A DNA stretch of 45,867 nt from Paramacrobiotus richtersi. Lineage: Eukaryota; Tardigrada; Eutardigrada; Parachela; Macrobiotidae. Shown one piece after another: positions 1-10,678 of this stretch. Made by a program: the position numbers and the translations under genes. The notes under the pieces are model-generated. The model was given only the letters and a program-made list of their open reading frames with translations, searched no databases and had not been told where the DNA came from. Each line of letters begins with the position of its first letter. Positions within the stretch are counted from its first letter, which is position 1. Location: the NCBI GenBank assembly GCA_034698045.1, contig JAQGAU010000068.1, positions 1 to 45,867 of the forward strand, read 5' to 3'.

Positions 1-22
1 AGGAAAAACTTGTAGAACTTAC

Positions 23-1463
23 TCCAATGGAGCGAGCGTTTTCCCCAAGTACAGCATAACATGCCACATTAACAGTGATTCGGTCGTGACATCCTTATCA
101 ATCGTCAACAAGGTATCCGCAGCCATTTTGTACAGCAGCGCCAGAGTAAAATTACGTGGGTGAAGAACCTCCTCCGCTCTCTCGATAAGATCCATATTCG
201 GCTTTATATCTTTGAGTAAAATCATCCGGGTGGTGAGATGCGGCGTACGGTACAAATCCACCCTGTCCAAAATCACACTTCTGTGACCCGATCGTGTCTT
301 CTGTCACTCTTTCGCTTCTGTGACCCGATCGTCGTTTATACGTCCACAATCATCACAAGGTTCGCAGGCTCGCCTGTCCAGTGGAATGGAGTTATTGCAT
401 CCAGGTGTTCCGCATTTGATGGCGTTCCTCTCGGCTTCTTTAGCGGGATCAGTGCAAGCACCGCACTTGCATGTCGCGAAAACTTCGGCGTAACGGAGGA
501 AACGCTCGGTTGGAGATGCAAACGGTGAACCTTGCGAAGCAATGACCTGAAATTGTGTACCTATATCAGTCACATACTGTTGCCTAGAAAATTCAGCATC
601 GCTTACCGGCTCGCCTTCGTAAATATTCCTAATCGCCTTTACAATGAGTTGTTTATCCTGGCTATAGGATTTGATGTTCCTGTTGCACGCAAGTACCGAA
701 CCAATGGCATCCGGCTGATACATCGCCAGACCAATTCCCGGTTGCTCGCCGGGTTTGCGCATGCCGACAATAACTGAGGCATTGCATACTATTTTGCTGT
801 ATAATTCGAAGAAAGCCTCGGAATCTGAATGGAATATTCCTTTTGGATCGAGCACTTTCAGTCCCGGTGCCCACTGATTAAATCGTGCCTTAGCAATGAC
901 ATCGCGGCTTACGGAATCTGTGCAGGATATGTATTTGCAGTAAATGTGCCAGTCTTCATGGTCAGCGGTCTATTCGAAAGCAGAACTGGTTTACGTTTTA
1001 CGTCATTCTTTCTGGACCCTGGTAGGGTGGTTACTCACAGTATCGGTTTAATAGGTTAGTTTAGACCTTGCCTTAAGTTTCGCGACTGCTTTAACGAATA
1101 GCAGCCAGTATTCAAATCCAGCGTGACTCATATTGCTGGTCCGTGTATTTCGCAGTAAAGTGCATTCGTTTTTGTGTGAGCATTTCCAGTCTGCCTTCTG
1201 CAATAAATTTCATCTTTGCCATTACATCACACGCCCATGAAAGCCGTCTTTTTATTATCCCGCTGATTTATTACCTGGCAGTATTCGCTGCAATAGCGTA
1301 CAAAACGGCATTTGGAACTTCTTGCCGGGTCTTTATTTGGAATGGATAGGCAATAATGGCAGACGTGTTCAAGTAAATCAGGACGCACAGTAAATATCCA
1401 CGGCTTTCTAATAGTAACGAGATCGCCCAATTTAAATCGGATTTTTATAGCTGGAGGTTCCAT
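23..1463 (-). pseudogene. SMYD-like (MYND/SET) gene copy 1, broken and cut by window edge
   Basis: This is a sister of the SMYD-like gene at 17039-18722 with the same exon plan: exon 1 1463-1275, exon 2 1197-1072, exon 3 969-607 and exon 4 546-23. The last exon lies beyond base 1. Exon lengths 189, 126 and 363 nt match the sister exactly. Introns 1 and 3 are GT-AG, and intron 2 starts with GC (AAG|GCAAGG). Two defects mark decay. One MYND zinc ligand is Ser instead of Cys (ARSSKC against ARCSKC). Exon 4 carries a 21-nt net insertion made by partial duplication of a CGATCGGGTCACAGAAG segment, which creates an in-frame TGA at 306-304, although the frame continues normally after it. The SET core shows the same loss of catalytic motifs as the sister. 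The C-terminal helical region is still readable downstream of the stop. A truncated product ending just after the post-SET cysteines cannot be excluded. Confidence 0.75.
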
Positions 1464-1990
1464 TTCGTAATGTAAGCGTGGTCTTTCTAAAATTCTTAAT
1501 GGTTGCAAGCCACCGTGTTTGCGATTCGGATAACACTTGCTAGCACAGTACAGCGTGCGTAATTGTGCTGTATAAAGTAGCTTGCGGTTGTGGAGTTTAT
1601 CAATGAGCGTGCACTTTTGCTATAGTACTTTTAAATGCCTTCCAACCGTGAAGGACATTGCACCATTGTTAAGGTCACTGCGGTCTGATAAGAGTGTGCG
1701 TTGTCGCAAACTACTGATACCATGTATTCATATAATACAGCTGTTGTTCTGATTCCTCAAGCGCTTCTAACTTAATCTGTTCCAGCGATTGTTCGTGATC
1801 TAAGCTCGGAATGTGCAACAACAAAAAGACCCGTGAACAATCTATCCGGAATAGACGGAATAATCAGCGGAATAAACATCATCAGTTGAGGTGTTCCGAC
1901 TGAAGTCTAATTGGGGCTTAGTGAGCAAGAGTATGGCCCAGTTTTATGGTAGCACCGGCAAATAAAACTATCATCCTAAATCTGATCGCA
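1464..1990. other. Intergenic stretch, nothing recognised
   Basis: This is the region upstream (on the minus strand) of the SMYD-like pseudogene. No convincing coding frame, RNA gene or repeat is visible. The first bases after the gene show weak similarity to the region above 18723, as expected for a shared 5' flank of the two SMYD copies. Confidence 0.4.
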
Positions 1991-1999
1991 TCGATCGGG

Positions 2000-3115
2000 A
2001 TCCTGGTGCATAGCGCAAAGTGTACAAGGGCAGGATCGCAGAACGCGGTGACTATTTATGTCCCCATATTGTAGCCGTGAAGGAGATCTGTTTCTGCGTA
2101 GAGGAATACACACACGGAAAAGTCGACGAAAGGAGAGGCATTGCTATGATAAATAAATGGAAATCTTTGCTGGCTTTTTATCATCCAAACGTTGTTGCTT
2201 ATCACAAGGTATCCGTTGAAAAGCGACAGTCGGGTCGAGATGTGGAGCTTTTAGGGACCACTACCCAGGTAACCAGTAAAAAGATTCGTTATCCAATAAT
2301 GTTTGTGAAGAATTAGGTTCTCAACGGGCAGGTACAGTAACAAACAATTACGCGGGTATTCCAAGGGACCCCTATCGTTGATCAGGCGAAGGAAACGGCC
2401 AAGAGAAACTCCACTGGTACTCGAAAATGCTGACTTATCGTACGGGCAAAGCATGATTAAAATGTCCGAAACAAAGATTTTATTCTCGTATCAAAAGCTA
2501 CTTCGCAAAAAGTGCAACCACGCGGGATCGAACCGCTGCGCTCTCGCTCTGTGGCCGAGCGTCATACGACTGAGCTAGCTGCATTAATCAAAAAGTTTTG
2601 TCGCTCAACGTTTGCTACGACGCAGCCGTCACAAAACGTTTCATGACTGCAGACGGTACTCATTAAAAGCGGCTGGATTCATCAAAGCGGTGACTAGACT
2701 GAGCAGCTTCCCATTGTCAAAGGAATTGGACTTTGCGCAGCAAGTTGCGCAAGGACTGGCGTTTCTACATGCTAATAATATTATACATTGTGACATTAAG
2801 CCAGCAAACATACTGCTGAGTCGAACAGGAAAGGGTGCGTACGAATACAGCCTCAGCATCTCTGATCACCATGATCGCGTAGTGCTGAAGGGTAACCGCA
2901 CAGTTGGAGACTTGACATGCGAAAAGGGCACACCAAGATATATGTCCCAGGAAATGGCGGCTGTTGCCCTGCAAGCAAGCAATGAAGATCCCGGACGAGG
3001 AACCGATGTGTGGAGTCTTGGGGTAGTCATGGTTGATCTTGTTGATTGCCATCTGGGAATCGAAGAAAAATGGATTGCTACGAGCTTGCGCACATTAGGT
3101 GTTTGCTTAGCGTAG
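2000..3115 (+). pseudogene. Ser/Thr protein kinase domain relic
   Basis: Two open blocks carry kinase subdomains in order. Block 1 (about 2008-2316) reads RKVYKGRIAERG, then VAVKEI with the ATP-site lysine, then HPNVVAY, and is preceded in frame by a stop inside the glycine loop (GA-stop-RKVYKG). Block 2 (about 2670-3115) reads LAFLHANNIIHCDIKPANIL (catalytic loop, HRD changed to HCD), SDHHD where DFG is expected, GTPRYMSQEM (P+1 loop/APE region) and GTDVWSLGVVM (subdomain IX). The blocks are in different frames. They are separated by about 350 nt that contain a tRNA-like sequence at 2513-2582 and hold no recognisable hinge or subdomain V. Loss of the HRD arginine and of DFG, plus the stop in the glycine loop, argue for a dead gene. 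The kinase group is not certain. Two other fragments of the same gene lie at 27890-28150 and 39690-39920. Confidence 0.7.
2513..2582 (-). tRNA. tRNA-like gene or tRNA pseudogene, anticodon uncertain
   Basis: On the minus strand the 70-nt sequence has a 7-bp acceptor stem (GCAGCTA with TGGTTGC, two G-T wobbles), an A box TAGCTCAGTCG, a perfect B box GGTTCGATCC, a T loop TTCGATC and a possible 5-bp anticodon stem CGCTC/GAGCG. The base after the acceptor is A, followed by C and a run of five T (2511-2507), a Pol III terminator. Oddities: the 7-nt anticodon loop GGCCACA has G where U33 is expected, the linker between acceptor and D arm is short, and the first T-stem pair is A-G. It could be a decayed tRNA or the head of a tRNA-derived SINE. 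It lies within the kinase relic. Confidence 0.5.
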
Positions 3116-3394
3116 CAGCGTTTCTTGCCCGCGCACATGCCGAGTGGAACCACGTCAATACGAAACTATAATGCGGCGTAAACGTAAGTCGATCTTTTGC
3201 CTCTTTTATGCACCTTAATTCGCGTGCAGATTGCAAAATACCCTCCCAGGAACCATTTTCCTCACTGGCGCAATTACGAGATGAACGTCCTGCTCCAACA
3301 ATCACTATCACCTTGCAGCGCTTTGATTATGGTCACGGCACAGGAACCAAATATGAAATAGCCCGTTTTAATATTACTTTGTAACAGTTCTGTT
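3116..3394 (+). other. 3' remainder of kinase relic, shared with 27985-28150
   Basis: No intact frame is present. The block at about 3085-3270 is clearly similar to 27997-28130: both have GCTTGCGCACATTA, then a segment ending GTGGAACCA, then CCATTTTCCTCACT at the same spacing. This marks it as the tail of the same duplicated kinase gene or its 3' flank. Confidence 0.5.
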
Positions 3395-3981
3395 CAACTC
3401 ATTAAAATGTGAAATAACCTGAACGTTCGATGCTGAAGAAAAATGGTTTGTTCTTATTATTTTTTTTTATTTCGTCTTGTTTCTGATCAAACGTTCGGTA
3501 CTGAATGAAAACAGCCAGTTTTGTGCTTAGTATTAGGTTTGTTTCGTCCTGCTTCACCGTGCGACGTCTTGGCTGCACCAGCAAGTTTGCCACAATGTTT
3601 CTCAAATCTCCGAGCCAGACGGATCGATTCAACAAAGGAGTGCACGCACGGAAAACGCCGACGCAGTAAACGGATCTGATCATATGATAGAGTATTCTAC
3701 TCAGATATCTAGGTAAATTATTCTGGTAACGTATCACGAGGCCGGGATGCTTTATCCAAACTTGCCGACCCTTACCGACCTTTGCTCTAAAAGCAGAGCA
3801 CTGCTCCCACAAAGGTCATTGCTGTTGAATGAACGTCTTTGGTGCACTGTGCAAGGAAAATTGGTTACGATTGCGATCCGGTATAATTGCAGTTCTATTT
3901 GATAACGGTGCGACCGTAGCGTGACAGTCTTGGCTCTGGTTTGTCTGATTATCAGAAAGCACTTCCGAGCTAAAGCTACAA
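3395..3981. repeat. Dispersed repeat family B, left part
   Basis: The block is shared with 41555-42240 and, in shortened form, with 20600-21010. Features in common are a doubled motif around CGTTCGG and TACTGAA, the string ACGAGTGCA(C/G)GCACG, the AT-rich segment ending in GATATCTAGGTAAAT, and then GCAGAGCACTGC and CAGAAAGCACTTC. Long minus-strand open frames in two copies (3402-3812 and 41437-41847) look alike only because the DNA is repeated. I see no protein family in them. The block is continuous with 5898-6240 once the inserted element is removed. Confidence 0.6.
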
Positions 3982-3990
3982 ACATTTAAC

Positions 3991-5897
3991 GGCAGGGTCT
4001 AAAACATGGAAGTGGAAACTTCCACTGGAAGTGCGAACTTCCAGTATGGAAGTGGCACTTTCTAAAACCTGGAAGCACTGGCTAAAACATGGAAGTCCAG
4101 TAGAAAAACCTGGAGCCACATTATTCCGTGAAAATGTACTGTATTTCCCGTAAATACGGAAAAAGAAATACTGTATATGCTGAGGAGGAGTATACTGTAC
4201 ACTAAATAACGGAGTTTTACTGCACATGAGCTGCTGAGCGCAGCGCGCCGCACAGGCCGCGGAAGTAATTACTAGGACTTCTGAATTATCTGAACAGACA
4301 TCCTTACAATTCACAGGTACGTGAGCATGTTGTGCGGCGGCAACACGTGCCGACATAATTATGATAGACGTTTCCCGTGTGCGTCGTAACTACCAGTATA
4401 TAATTTTGTCTAGACTGGTACATTTACAAATGAATGTCTGTATTCCTCTGCGCACTACGCAGAAAGAAGTCCACTGTCTACTCTATTATAAACCAAAAGA
4501 AATGTGACTTGCCAGTTTGTAAGCTGTTGCAGTCAAAAAAGCCAGACTAGTCAGTAGTCAGTAAGATCGTGAAATTTTGCCGCCCATGTAACAACCAGAA
4601 TGCTCAGTCAACCGGTACATCACATCTGTTCGCAAAAAAATGTACTCTCGATTCTCTTATCTGGGAATCGTGACAGCTGCGACTTGCTCAAACCAGTCGC
4701 AATGTTGAAAAGCACAGCTGCGAGAAAACATAAACTATGTAGATGTGCTTTGGCAGTTGGCCGCTAAATCGAAAGCCTTAGTCATTAAATTTCCTTTGTA
4801 CACTTGCTCATACTTGCAGTTGTAGAACCAGCAGCTATACGTTTCGACTTGTTTTGACTGCCGCTCGCTAATTGCGCTGTCCAGCAAATTAATAGCTGAG
4901 CTTCTTGCACGCTGTTTTCATCCGTAAAATGGATCACCGAAGCGATGAAGGGCGCGATGAAGCGGTAAGCAAATAAGTCGGCTATATTAGTTTTGTAATT
5001 GCACAGTATATAATGCACAGCTTGTAACTTAAATTTGTTATTTATATATACTAGGATGATGATAGCAGTTGGGTCACGGAGAACAAAAAACGGTCACCTT
5101 CTCCTGTGGCAGGCCATAACCGACAACGTGCATGGTGAGGAAACAACACGTAGTTTGAATTATGGTGACGCGATCGCAAACTGTGCAAAATATGTTGTTT
5201 CACGGTGGAAGTTTAAAGAGCGGAACTAAAAGCGTTGGCACCTAGAAATGCGTGAAAGCGGAAGTGGAAGATTTCGATCCGGCAGAGATCATTATTTTGC
5301 CTGATGTCCGAGAGAAAATGCTTCCCGTTCATTTCCGGCACGTGAAGAACATATTGAACGTAAACTTTTCTGTATAATATCTTCTCTTCATTTTCTCTAT
5401 CATGTCACCGCCATTTTGCATTCAAAACAATCCGCGTATATGTCCATCTCTGCAGTATACCGCTTTACTCAGTAATATTTGCAACAATAGTGTTCCGGGT
5501 GTTGTGCTACAGCGTCGGTGATCTTCTACTGATGCTGGTACGGACTACGGAGTAGTGTTCCTCTCTTTCCGCGGTTTTTGTGGCTGTCAGAATGTCTCTG
5601 TAATCGATATCCTCATACATATGCATGCTTGTTTTGATGTTGGCTTTAATTTCGTATCTGGCAGGACGCCCTTTTTACTGATAAATGTTTGTCACCAGCG
5701 AGCTTCACTTTCTACCGTAACCAATAATGTTGCGTCTACATAGTGGTCAGAAGTCAGGCTCAGAATTGCCAGACTGCCGCTTCCATCTTTTCGCCAGTGC
5801 TTCCAGGTTTTAGAAAGTGCCACTTCCATACTGGAAGTTCGCACTTCCAGTGGAAACTTCCAGTGGAAGTTTCCACTTCCATGTTTTAGACCCTGCC
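3991..5897. mobile_element. Foldback-type TIR element 1, 9-bp target duplication
   Basis: The ends are inverted copies: left 3991-4082 and right 5793-5897, both starting GGCAGGGTCTAAAAC when read inward. The arms are built of short GGAAGT/ACTTCC units, and the right arm has about 13 nt more of them. The element is flanked by an exact direct repeat ACATTTAAC (3982-3990 and 5898-5906). Removing 1907 bp plus one repeat restores a sequence similar to the uninterrupted paralogues at about 42190-42235 and 44345-44390, so this is a real insertion. The 9-bp duplication fits Mutator-like/foldback or Merlin elements; the family cannot be settled without a transposase. The interior has only coding-like scraps (see 4570-5385). 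Confidence 0.8.
4570..5385 (+). pseudogene. Coding-like scraps inside TIR element 1
   Basis: Three pieces look more like protein than chance. At 4572-4672 a frame reads KFCRPC, then TSHLFAKKC, a Cys-x2-Cys...His-x5-Cys arrangement reminiscent of BED zinc fingers found in transposases. At 4929-4964 an ATG opens 12 codons rich in D, E and R that end exactly at GCG|GTAAGC. A matching acceptor CTAG follows at 5054, after which DDDSSWVTENKKRSPSP is read. At about 5258-5375 a frame reads EVEDFDPAEIIILPDV and on to a stop. The pieces could be exons of a transposase remnant or of a captured gene. Joining them is not clean, because a stop arises at the most obvious second splice, so the assignment is weak. 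Confidence 0.2.
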
Positions 5898-6240
5898 ACA
5901 TTTAACTATTACAAAGGCAACCTACGCACCGTCGTCCATTGAATCTGGAAGTAATGCCAGATTGGCAATTACCCAGCCAGATTAAGTTTCTTGAAAGGAT
6001 TATTGCTTTACACAAATTCAGCCACAGGATATCCTAATGTTGTTTCCTTCTTCTGGGAGTTGTGTTGTCATGATTCTTCGAATCCAAGACTCTTGTCCAC
6101 GGCTGCACAACCTGAAAGCGAACAGGGTAGCTTTTACAGAACCCAATGTATGCGAGTCAGCTATCTGTTATCAAGCTGAAAGACATAATGTAGCAGTAGA
6201 ATGTAGAACATCTGCGATTGATATTTGATAACTATTCAAC
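5898..6240. repeat. Dispersed repeat family B, leader part
   Basis: This continues the repeat interrupted by element 1. It carries CAACCTACGCACCGTCGTCCATTG, shared with 35620-35643, then the leader block GAAAGGATTATT followed by an ACACAAATTCAGCC segment. The same leader occurs at 21120, 35700, 42300 and 44455, and in diverged form before each receptor gene. Here it is not followed by a receptor ORF. Confidence 0.6.
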
Positions 6241-6690
6241 CGAAAACATGATGACCAACCCCTTTACGAATAGAAACCATGTATCGAAAACGTTTGCGCA
6301 GTATTATCTATGTCGATTACCGGTTACAACAGCCGTAAAAGCCACGAAACATCAAGCTGACGCACAACCACCGGGATAAAAAAAATCCCGGTCAAACGTA
6401 TCCCCGTCAAATTACGATTTATTTACACCTAAGCACTTTCGTATTCTAAATTAATTAGTAATTAAAAAATGTGACAAATCTCAGGAAAAAATCGCTGAGT
6501 CGAACGGTGTACCGCGTTATTGATGTGACAACTGCAACCAAAGTTACGGGAAGGTTGCTTCTTAAAAAACGGGTTGAATGCGGCCCCCCCTGGCAGGAGG
6601 TGACTTCAAATACGCATGTCACGCAAACCGAATCATATGGCTTATAAAACCGCCAAACCACCGTCTGAATCTTCGAGTGTAAAATGTATG
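6241..6690. repeat. Remnant of unit junction (K/P/A-rich relic tail)
   Basis: Segment 6350-6425 (CCACGAAACATCAAGCTGAC, then ATCCC and CGTCAAATTACG) matches 45405-45490 and the tail of the K/P/A-rich relic family. The rest, including a run of seven C at 6584-6590, shows no gene. Confidence 0.4.
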
Positions 6691-6699
6691 GTTTGTTTA

Positions 6700-7172
6700 G
6701 CAAGTATAACGCGTTTCTGCTTTACTCAAAGCTCAAAACAGTGCCCCAGACTGATAAGGTCATTGCTGTTGAATAAATGTCTCTCCTACGCACTGTGGAA
6801 ACAACGTATCCGATGCGGAATAATGCATGTCGTCGTTGTAGAAGTACGAGCTGAGCGTAACAATACCGCTTCCGCTATCGATGATAATGAGAAAGCATTC
6901 ACGAGCTACATTTAGGACAATTTAAGGATCATAAGAGCATCGTAAACACGGTTTTCTATCAAAACCGGAAGTGCTGGCGAATAGGGAACGCTGCCAACTG
7001 CAAGCAACGAAATTAATTTTGCTGAAAGGATAATTATTTTATATGAACTCCAGCTACGTTGATACGATTATTATTCCTTCTTGGAGCTGTGATATGCCAT
7101 GACTCCGCCAAAGGCAATCTAGTATTGATTGCAACTGAGATTTCCCTGACATTCCACAGTTTGCCCACCAAC
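6700..7172 (+). promoter_or_regulatory. Conserved 5' flank of receptor copy 1
   Basis: The block TACCGCTTCCGCTATCGATG starts near 6865, about 305 bp before the ATG, and corresponds to the GCTTCCGCTGTCGGATGATA block found 303 to 316 bp before all seven receptor starts. A second shared box, AATTTTGCTGAAAGGATAAT, lies near 7015, about 150 bp before the ATG. The constant spacing suggests promoter or leader function, but simple descent by duplication explains it as well. No TATA box is obvious. Confidence 0.4.
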
Positions 7173-8310
7173 ATGGCTAATGTTACTTTGCATGCAGACG
7201 TTGCCGACAATGCCCGAAACAAAAGCAATAACATCGAATACTTGCTAGCAATATATTACTCGACAGTAGTCTGGTTGGACTTGCTGGTGCTGATTTTGTT
7301 CATGTCTGACAAACGGCTGATCACGGCTTTCAACATCTATCTAATCGACCTCATTTTTTCGTACACAGCGTTTCTTTCCATGCGGTCAGTCTTAGACTGG
7401 CTCAGTTTGGAGGCGCGGTTCTCTGCGATCCTAAGCCCGTCTTTGTGTGGCTTCAAAATACTGGTCGAATGGGTCGTTGGACCGGTTGCCGGAGTTAATC
7501 TGTATATTTTGGCCGCCACTCGTTTATGGGCCATCACATTTCCAGTATCCTATCGCGAACGCCACACTGTACGGGTGGCTGTAGTCATCTGTGTGCTGGT
7601 AAAGATCATTGGCTATTCCACGCGCTTACCGCATTTCATCGCTAATACAATGATTTCACAAACCGACAACAGAAACGATACAATTTCGTTCGCTGTGTTT
7701 GGAACTGAATGTCGTGTTCCCACCGAGGCGTTTCCGACATTATTCTATGTGGTAAAATACATAACAACGGGGTGTCTTGCGATTGTCTATGTGGCTGCGC
7801 CGTATTCTATCATCATGTGAAGGATACGACGGAGGAATGTCGGCGTTACCGGTAAGAAACTCTGCAGGAAGCGTTTACATGACCGGGAATAGTTTTACGG
7901 AGGCTTTTCGTCTTTGCGCGACATTGGATGTAACAACTTGCGCTTTTTCTATGCAGAGTTTGTTTAATAGTTTGTTTACTGGGGTTGTTCTAGCGCAAGG
8001 TGCCGCACGGAAACTACGGCAACCGGGACAGAAAGGAACATTCAGAATATACATCATGTCAACTCTGATCCATTTCTGCTGCACCGTGCCAAGTCTAGTC
8101 ACCACCAATCTCCTGCCTCGCGACCGGTCTGCTAACACTGTTTCCAGGTTATGCTACGCTCTCGTATATTTCATGGAGCCCATGACGTGCCTGCTTTGCG
8201 TACCACTTGCGCGAGAGCTGCTTATGACGAGAATGCGAAAAGCATGGCGGAAAGTGTTTGCCAAAGCATACAGCGACCGAGAAGTAGAGCCTATCATGGA
8301 ATTGACGTAA
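7173..8310 (+). pseudogene. Rhodopsin-like receptor, copy 1, one premature stop
   Basis: Exon 1 is 7173-7851 and exon 2 is 7994-8310, joined by a 142-nt GT-AG intron (ACCG|GTAAGA ... TTCTAG|CG, phase 1). Start at 7173 is chosen because MANVTLHAD aligns with the N-terminus of every other copy. A longer in-frame start at 7059 is not conserved. The fold matches the intact copies: N-glycosylation site NVT, TM1 to TM5 in exon 1, TRLWAITFP at the end of TM3, then TM6, EPMTCLL in TM7 and a basic helix 8 in exon 2. One base change turns the AGA found in other copies into TGA (7818-7820), ending the protein just after TM5. Everything downstream is open and well kept, so the stop is recent or could be a sequencing or allele difference. 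Exon 1 is almost identical to copy 2 across TM2 to TM5. Confidence 0.75.
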
Positions 8311-9105
8311 GTCATGATGATCAGCTAACGCGGTCTATCGGAACGATCAAGTTACTGAACTACGCCATTAGTCGGAACAGGAAAGGGATTATCCCCTGGG
8401 AATTAACCCGGAATTATTCCCCCTGGGAAAGGGGTGTGGGAAAGAAATACAAATTATAGCAACAACAGCAGGGACATAAATGGGAACAGAAACCGAAATT
8501 TCGGAATAAGTACTGCTCTTTTTGACTGCTACATATTACGTTCGAATTGGTAATGTTCAGCGAAGTACGCCTATGATGGAAGCGTTACAAAAGGGCTTTG
8601 AAAGAGGAATCTTCAACATACGCTTTTATCCGATCCAGTTACCGTAACCAAAGCGCTGTGAGCTGTATGTCATTGTTGGTGTACGTCGATTACGCTGAAT
8701 TTGTAGATGACCATTCGGCTCTAACGAACGTCACTTTTGGGGGGCGGCGCATCACTTGAAAGAGCTCAGGTGTTAGAACTGCTAAATGACTTGTTTTTCC
8801 TAGTATATTTTGCACGTATGTGATATTATATGGCAGTCGAAAAGAGCAGACCACAATCTGCACTGCATATACTGACCATAAGGCCATTTCCTCTTCTTTC
8901 CCAGCACGAGCAGCTCCTTTTCCTACGTTTCGGTTCCTGTTCCTACCTGTGTTCCTACTGCTGTTCCTGCAAAGTTGTTTTCCTTTCCTACAATGTGATA
9001 GAATTCGTAATTCCTGTTTCGGCCAAAGGGGTTGGCTCAACTTATCTCGTTCCGACCGAATCTTTTATCGATCATTATGCATAATTATAGTGATTTGCAG
9101 AAAAC
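8311..9105 (+). other. 3' flank of receptor copy 1, first part
   Basis: The stretch starts with GTC after the stop, then GCTAACGCGG and GATCAAGTTACT, which recur after most receptor copies. The rest, including a loose run of GTTCCTA-like units at 8930-8990, has no recognisable gene. Several short open frames overlap here and look like noise. Confidence 0.4.
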
Positions 9106-10100
9106 GCTTTGGACTGTTCCATTAATAGCGAGGTTCGAGTGTCCGCTGCTTTTACTCCTCACCCTGCTGCCGGTTCCGGTTGTCGGGTGCAACCGTGTAC
9201 GCTTGGATCCAAGATAAGAATCGCTACAGTGTTGGCAGTAGGCTGTAGATTATAGGCAGCGTATACTCAAACCTGGCTCTTTAGGGAACGGTCTGCAGTG
9301 CAATTTTTTTTTAAATATTTCCTGTTTGTTTGCTTTAGCGTGTCAACACGGCAAGACATCACACCAAATCTCAACATATAGACAGCAGCTTATACGAAAC
9401 AGTGTCGCTACAAGTAATTGAAGCAAATCGCCTGGTGGACTGAGGTCGTGTGCTCAGCGACTCTGCAATTAGCCATGAGAATAACGGAATAAGGATCCAC
9501 TGAGTCAAGAGTATCCCATCCAGCTCGCGCTTTACGACAGGCGGCTTTAGCAGTCTGCAAGCAACTATGACGACGTCTACGTGCGTACTGCTGCAGATAG
9601 TTCGCAGCGCACGTGCCGCTGAATTACCGTGGGTAAGCCTGTTACGAAATGGCGTCACTGTCCGTCCCGCGAACACCCCGCGGTTCCCATTTGTCTGCTA
9701 CCGCTGCAGTCACAGATACTTTTGGCTCCTCATTAAAACTGATACATCTCTTCAAGCGAAAGGTTCAGCAAGTTTTCCGAGTGCAACGACCCACCGCTTT
9801 TCTTGATCGCTACGTCATGTGCTATCCAGTTGTTCATGAAAATGCTGCTGCTGTTGTGTGTTTTGTTTGCATTTTTCTTTGGAGTCCGATCGGACAAAAA
9901 ATGCATGATAGATATGCTTCAATTCCCGCGTTGCGGCAGGAGCGCAGTATCACACCGTCAGTGCAATTGCGACATGAGCGACGGTATTATCGATTTTTGT
10001 AGTTTTGATAGTCCTATGTTAGACGCATTTCCAGCACACAACACAGGTCACAGTAATACACGGCATTATCTGGCTGTCCCGACAGGCAGCTCAAGATAAG
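9106..10100. repeat. 3' flank of receptor copy 1 with antisense ORF relic
   Basis: This is shared with 23920-24640, 38395-38900 and others (GGACTGTTCCATTAATAGC at 9111-9129 and 23928-23946). Between about 9690 and 9880 the minus strand is a decayed copy of the coiled-coil ORF that is open at 27407-27733; stops and frameshifts break it here. No intact gene is seen. Confidence 0.5.
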
Positions 10101-10199
10101 GTCATCGGAAGTACGTCACGCAAATATGCTTATGTCTGTTGAAACCACCGCCAAAGTCGTACTCTTTCGAGCGAAAAATGCATAATTTGTTTTGAAAGC

Positions 10200-10678
10200 A
10201 TTCCACGTTTCTGCTAAACGCAAATCTGAAAAGAGAGCACCAGAACGACTAGTTATCCCTGCTGAGCGAATGTCTCCCTTCACTCTTGCTCACTGTGTAG
10301 AAAATTGTTCCTGAATCTGTTGCGGTACAATAGATTTTATCATAGTACTGCAGAGTGTAACAATGTAGCTAGCTTCCGCTTTCGGATGGTAATCAGCAAA
10401 CATTCCCGGCTTAGCTGTACGACAACTGCATGATCACAAAGGCAACATGTTCACGTTTTCCCTTAAAACCGGAAGTGTTGTCAAATCTGGAACTAATTTT
10501 AGAGAAGGCAAGGAAATTAATTTTGCTGAAAGGATAATTATCTTACATAGGTATCGGCTACGGAGACGGAGGGGTGGGTGTAAGTCCATCTGGTAGCTAA
10601 GATGTCATGATTACGGCAACACAATATACATAGCTAGCCAGTTGGATTCCCCTCCCATTCCGCAATCAGTCCATCAAA
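10200..10678 (+). promoter_or_regulatory. Conserved 5' flank of receptor copy 2
   Basis: AGCTTCCGCTTTCGGATGGT at about 10370 is the shared upstream block, 308 bp before the ATG. GCTGAAAGGATAATTATCTT near 10524 is the second shared box. The order and spacing match the other units. Confidence 0.4.

Noticed and set aside
3402-3812. Minus-strand frame similar to that at 41437-41847.
   Set aside because: The similarity comes from a shared DNA repeat. The frames are interrupted differently and the third copy (20600-20900) does not keep them.
3982-5906. Assignment of TIR element 1 to hAT because its end contains CAGGG and a BED-like finger may be present.
   Set aside because: hAT insertions make 8-bp duplications. 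With ends set at CAGGG the flanks do not match, while GGCAGGG ends give a perfect 9-bp match.
7059-7172. Longer N-termini for receptors (in-frame ATG at 7059, 33049 and 37051).
   Set aside because: Their positions and sequences are not conserved between copies, while the M-x-N-x-TLHxD start is.
8820-9125. Overlapping 84- and 101-codon frames rich in Phe, Leu and Cys.
   Set aside because: They come from a pyrimidine-rich GTTCCTA-like stretch with no paralogous support.
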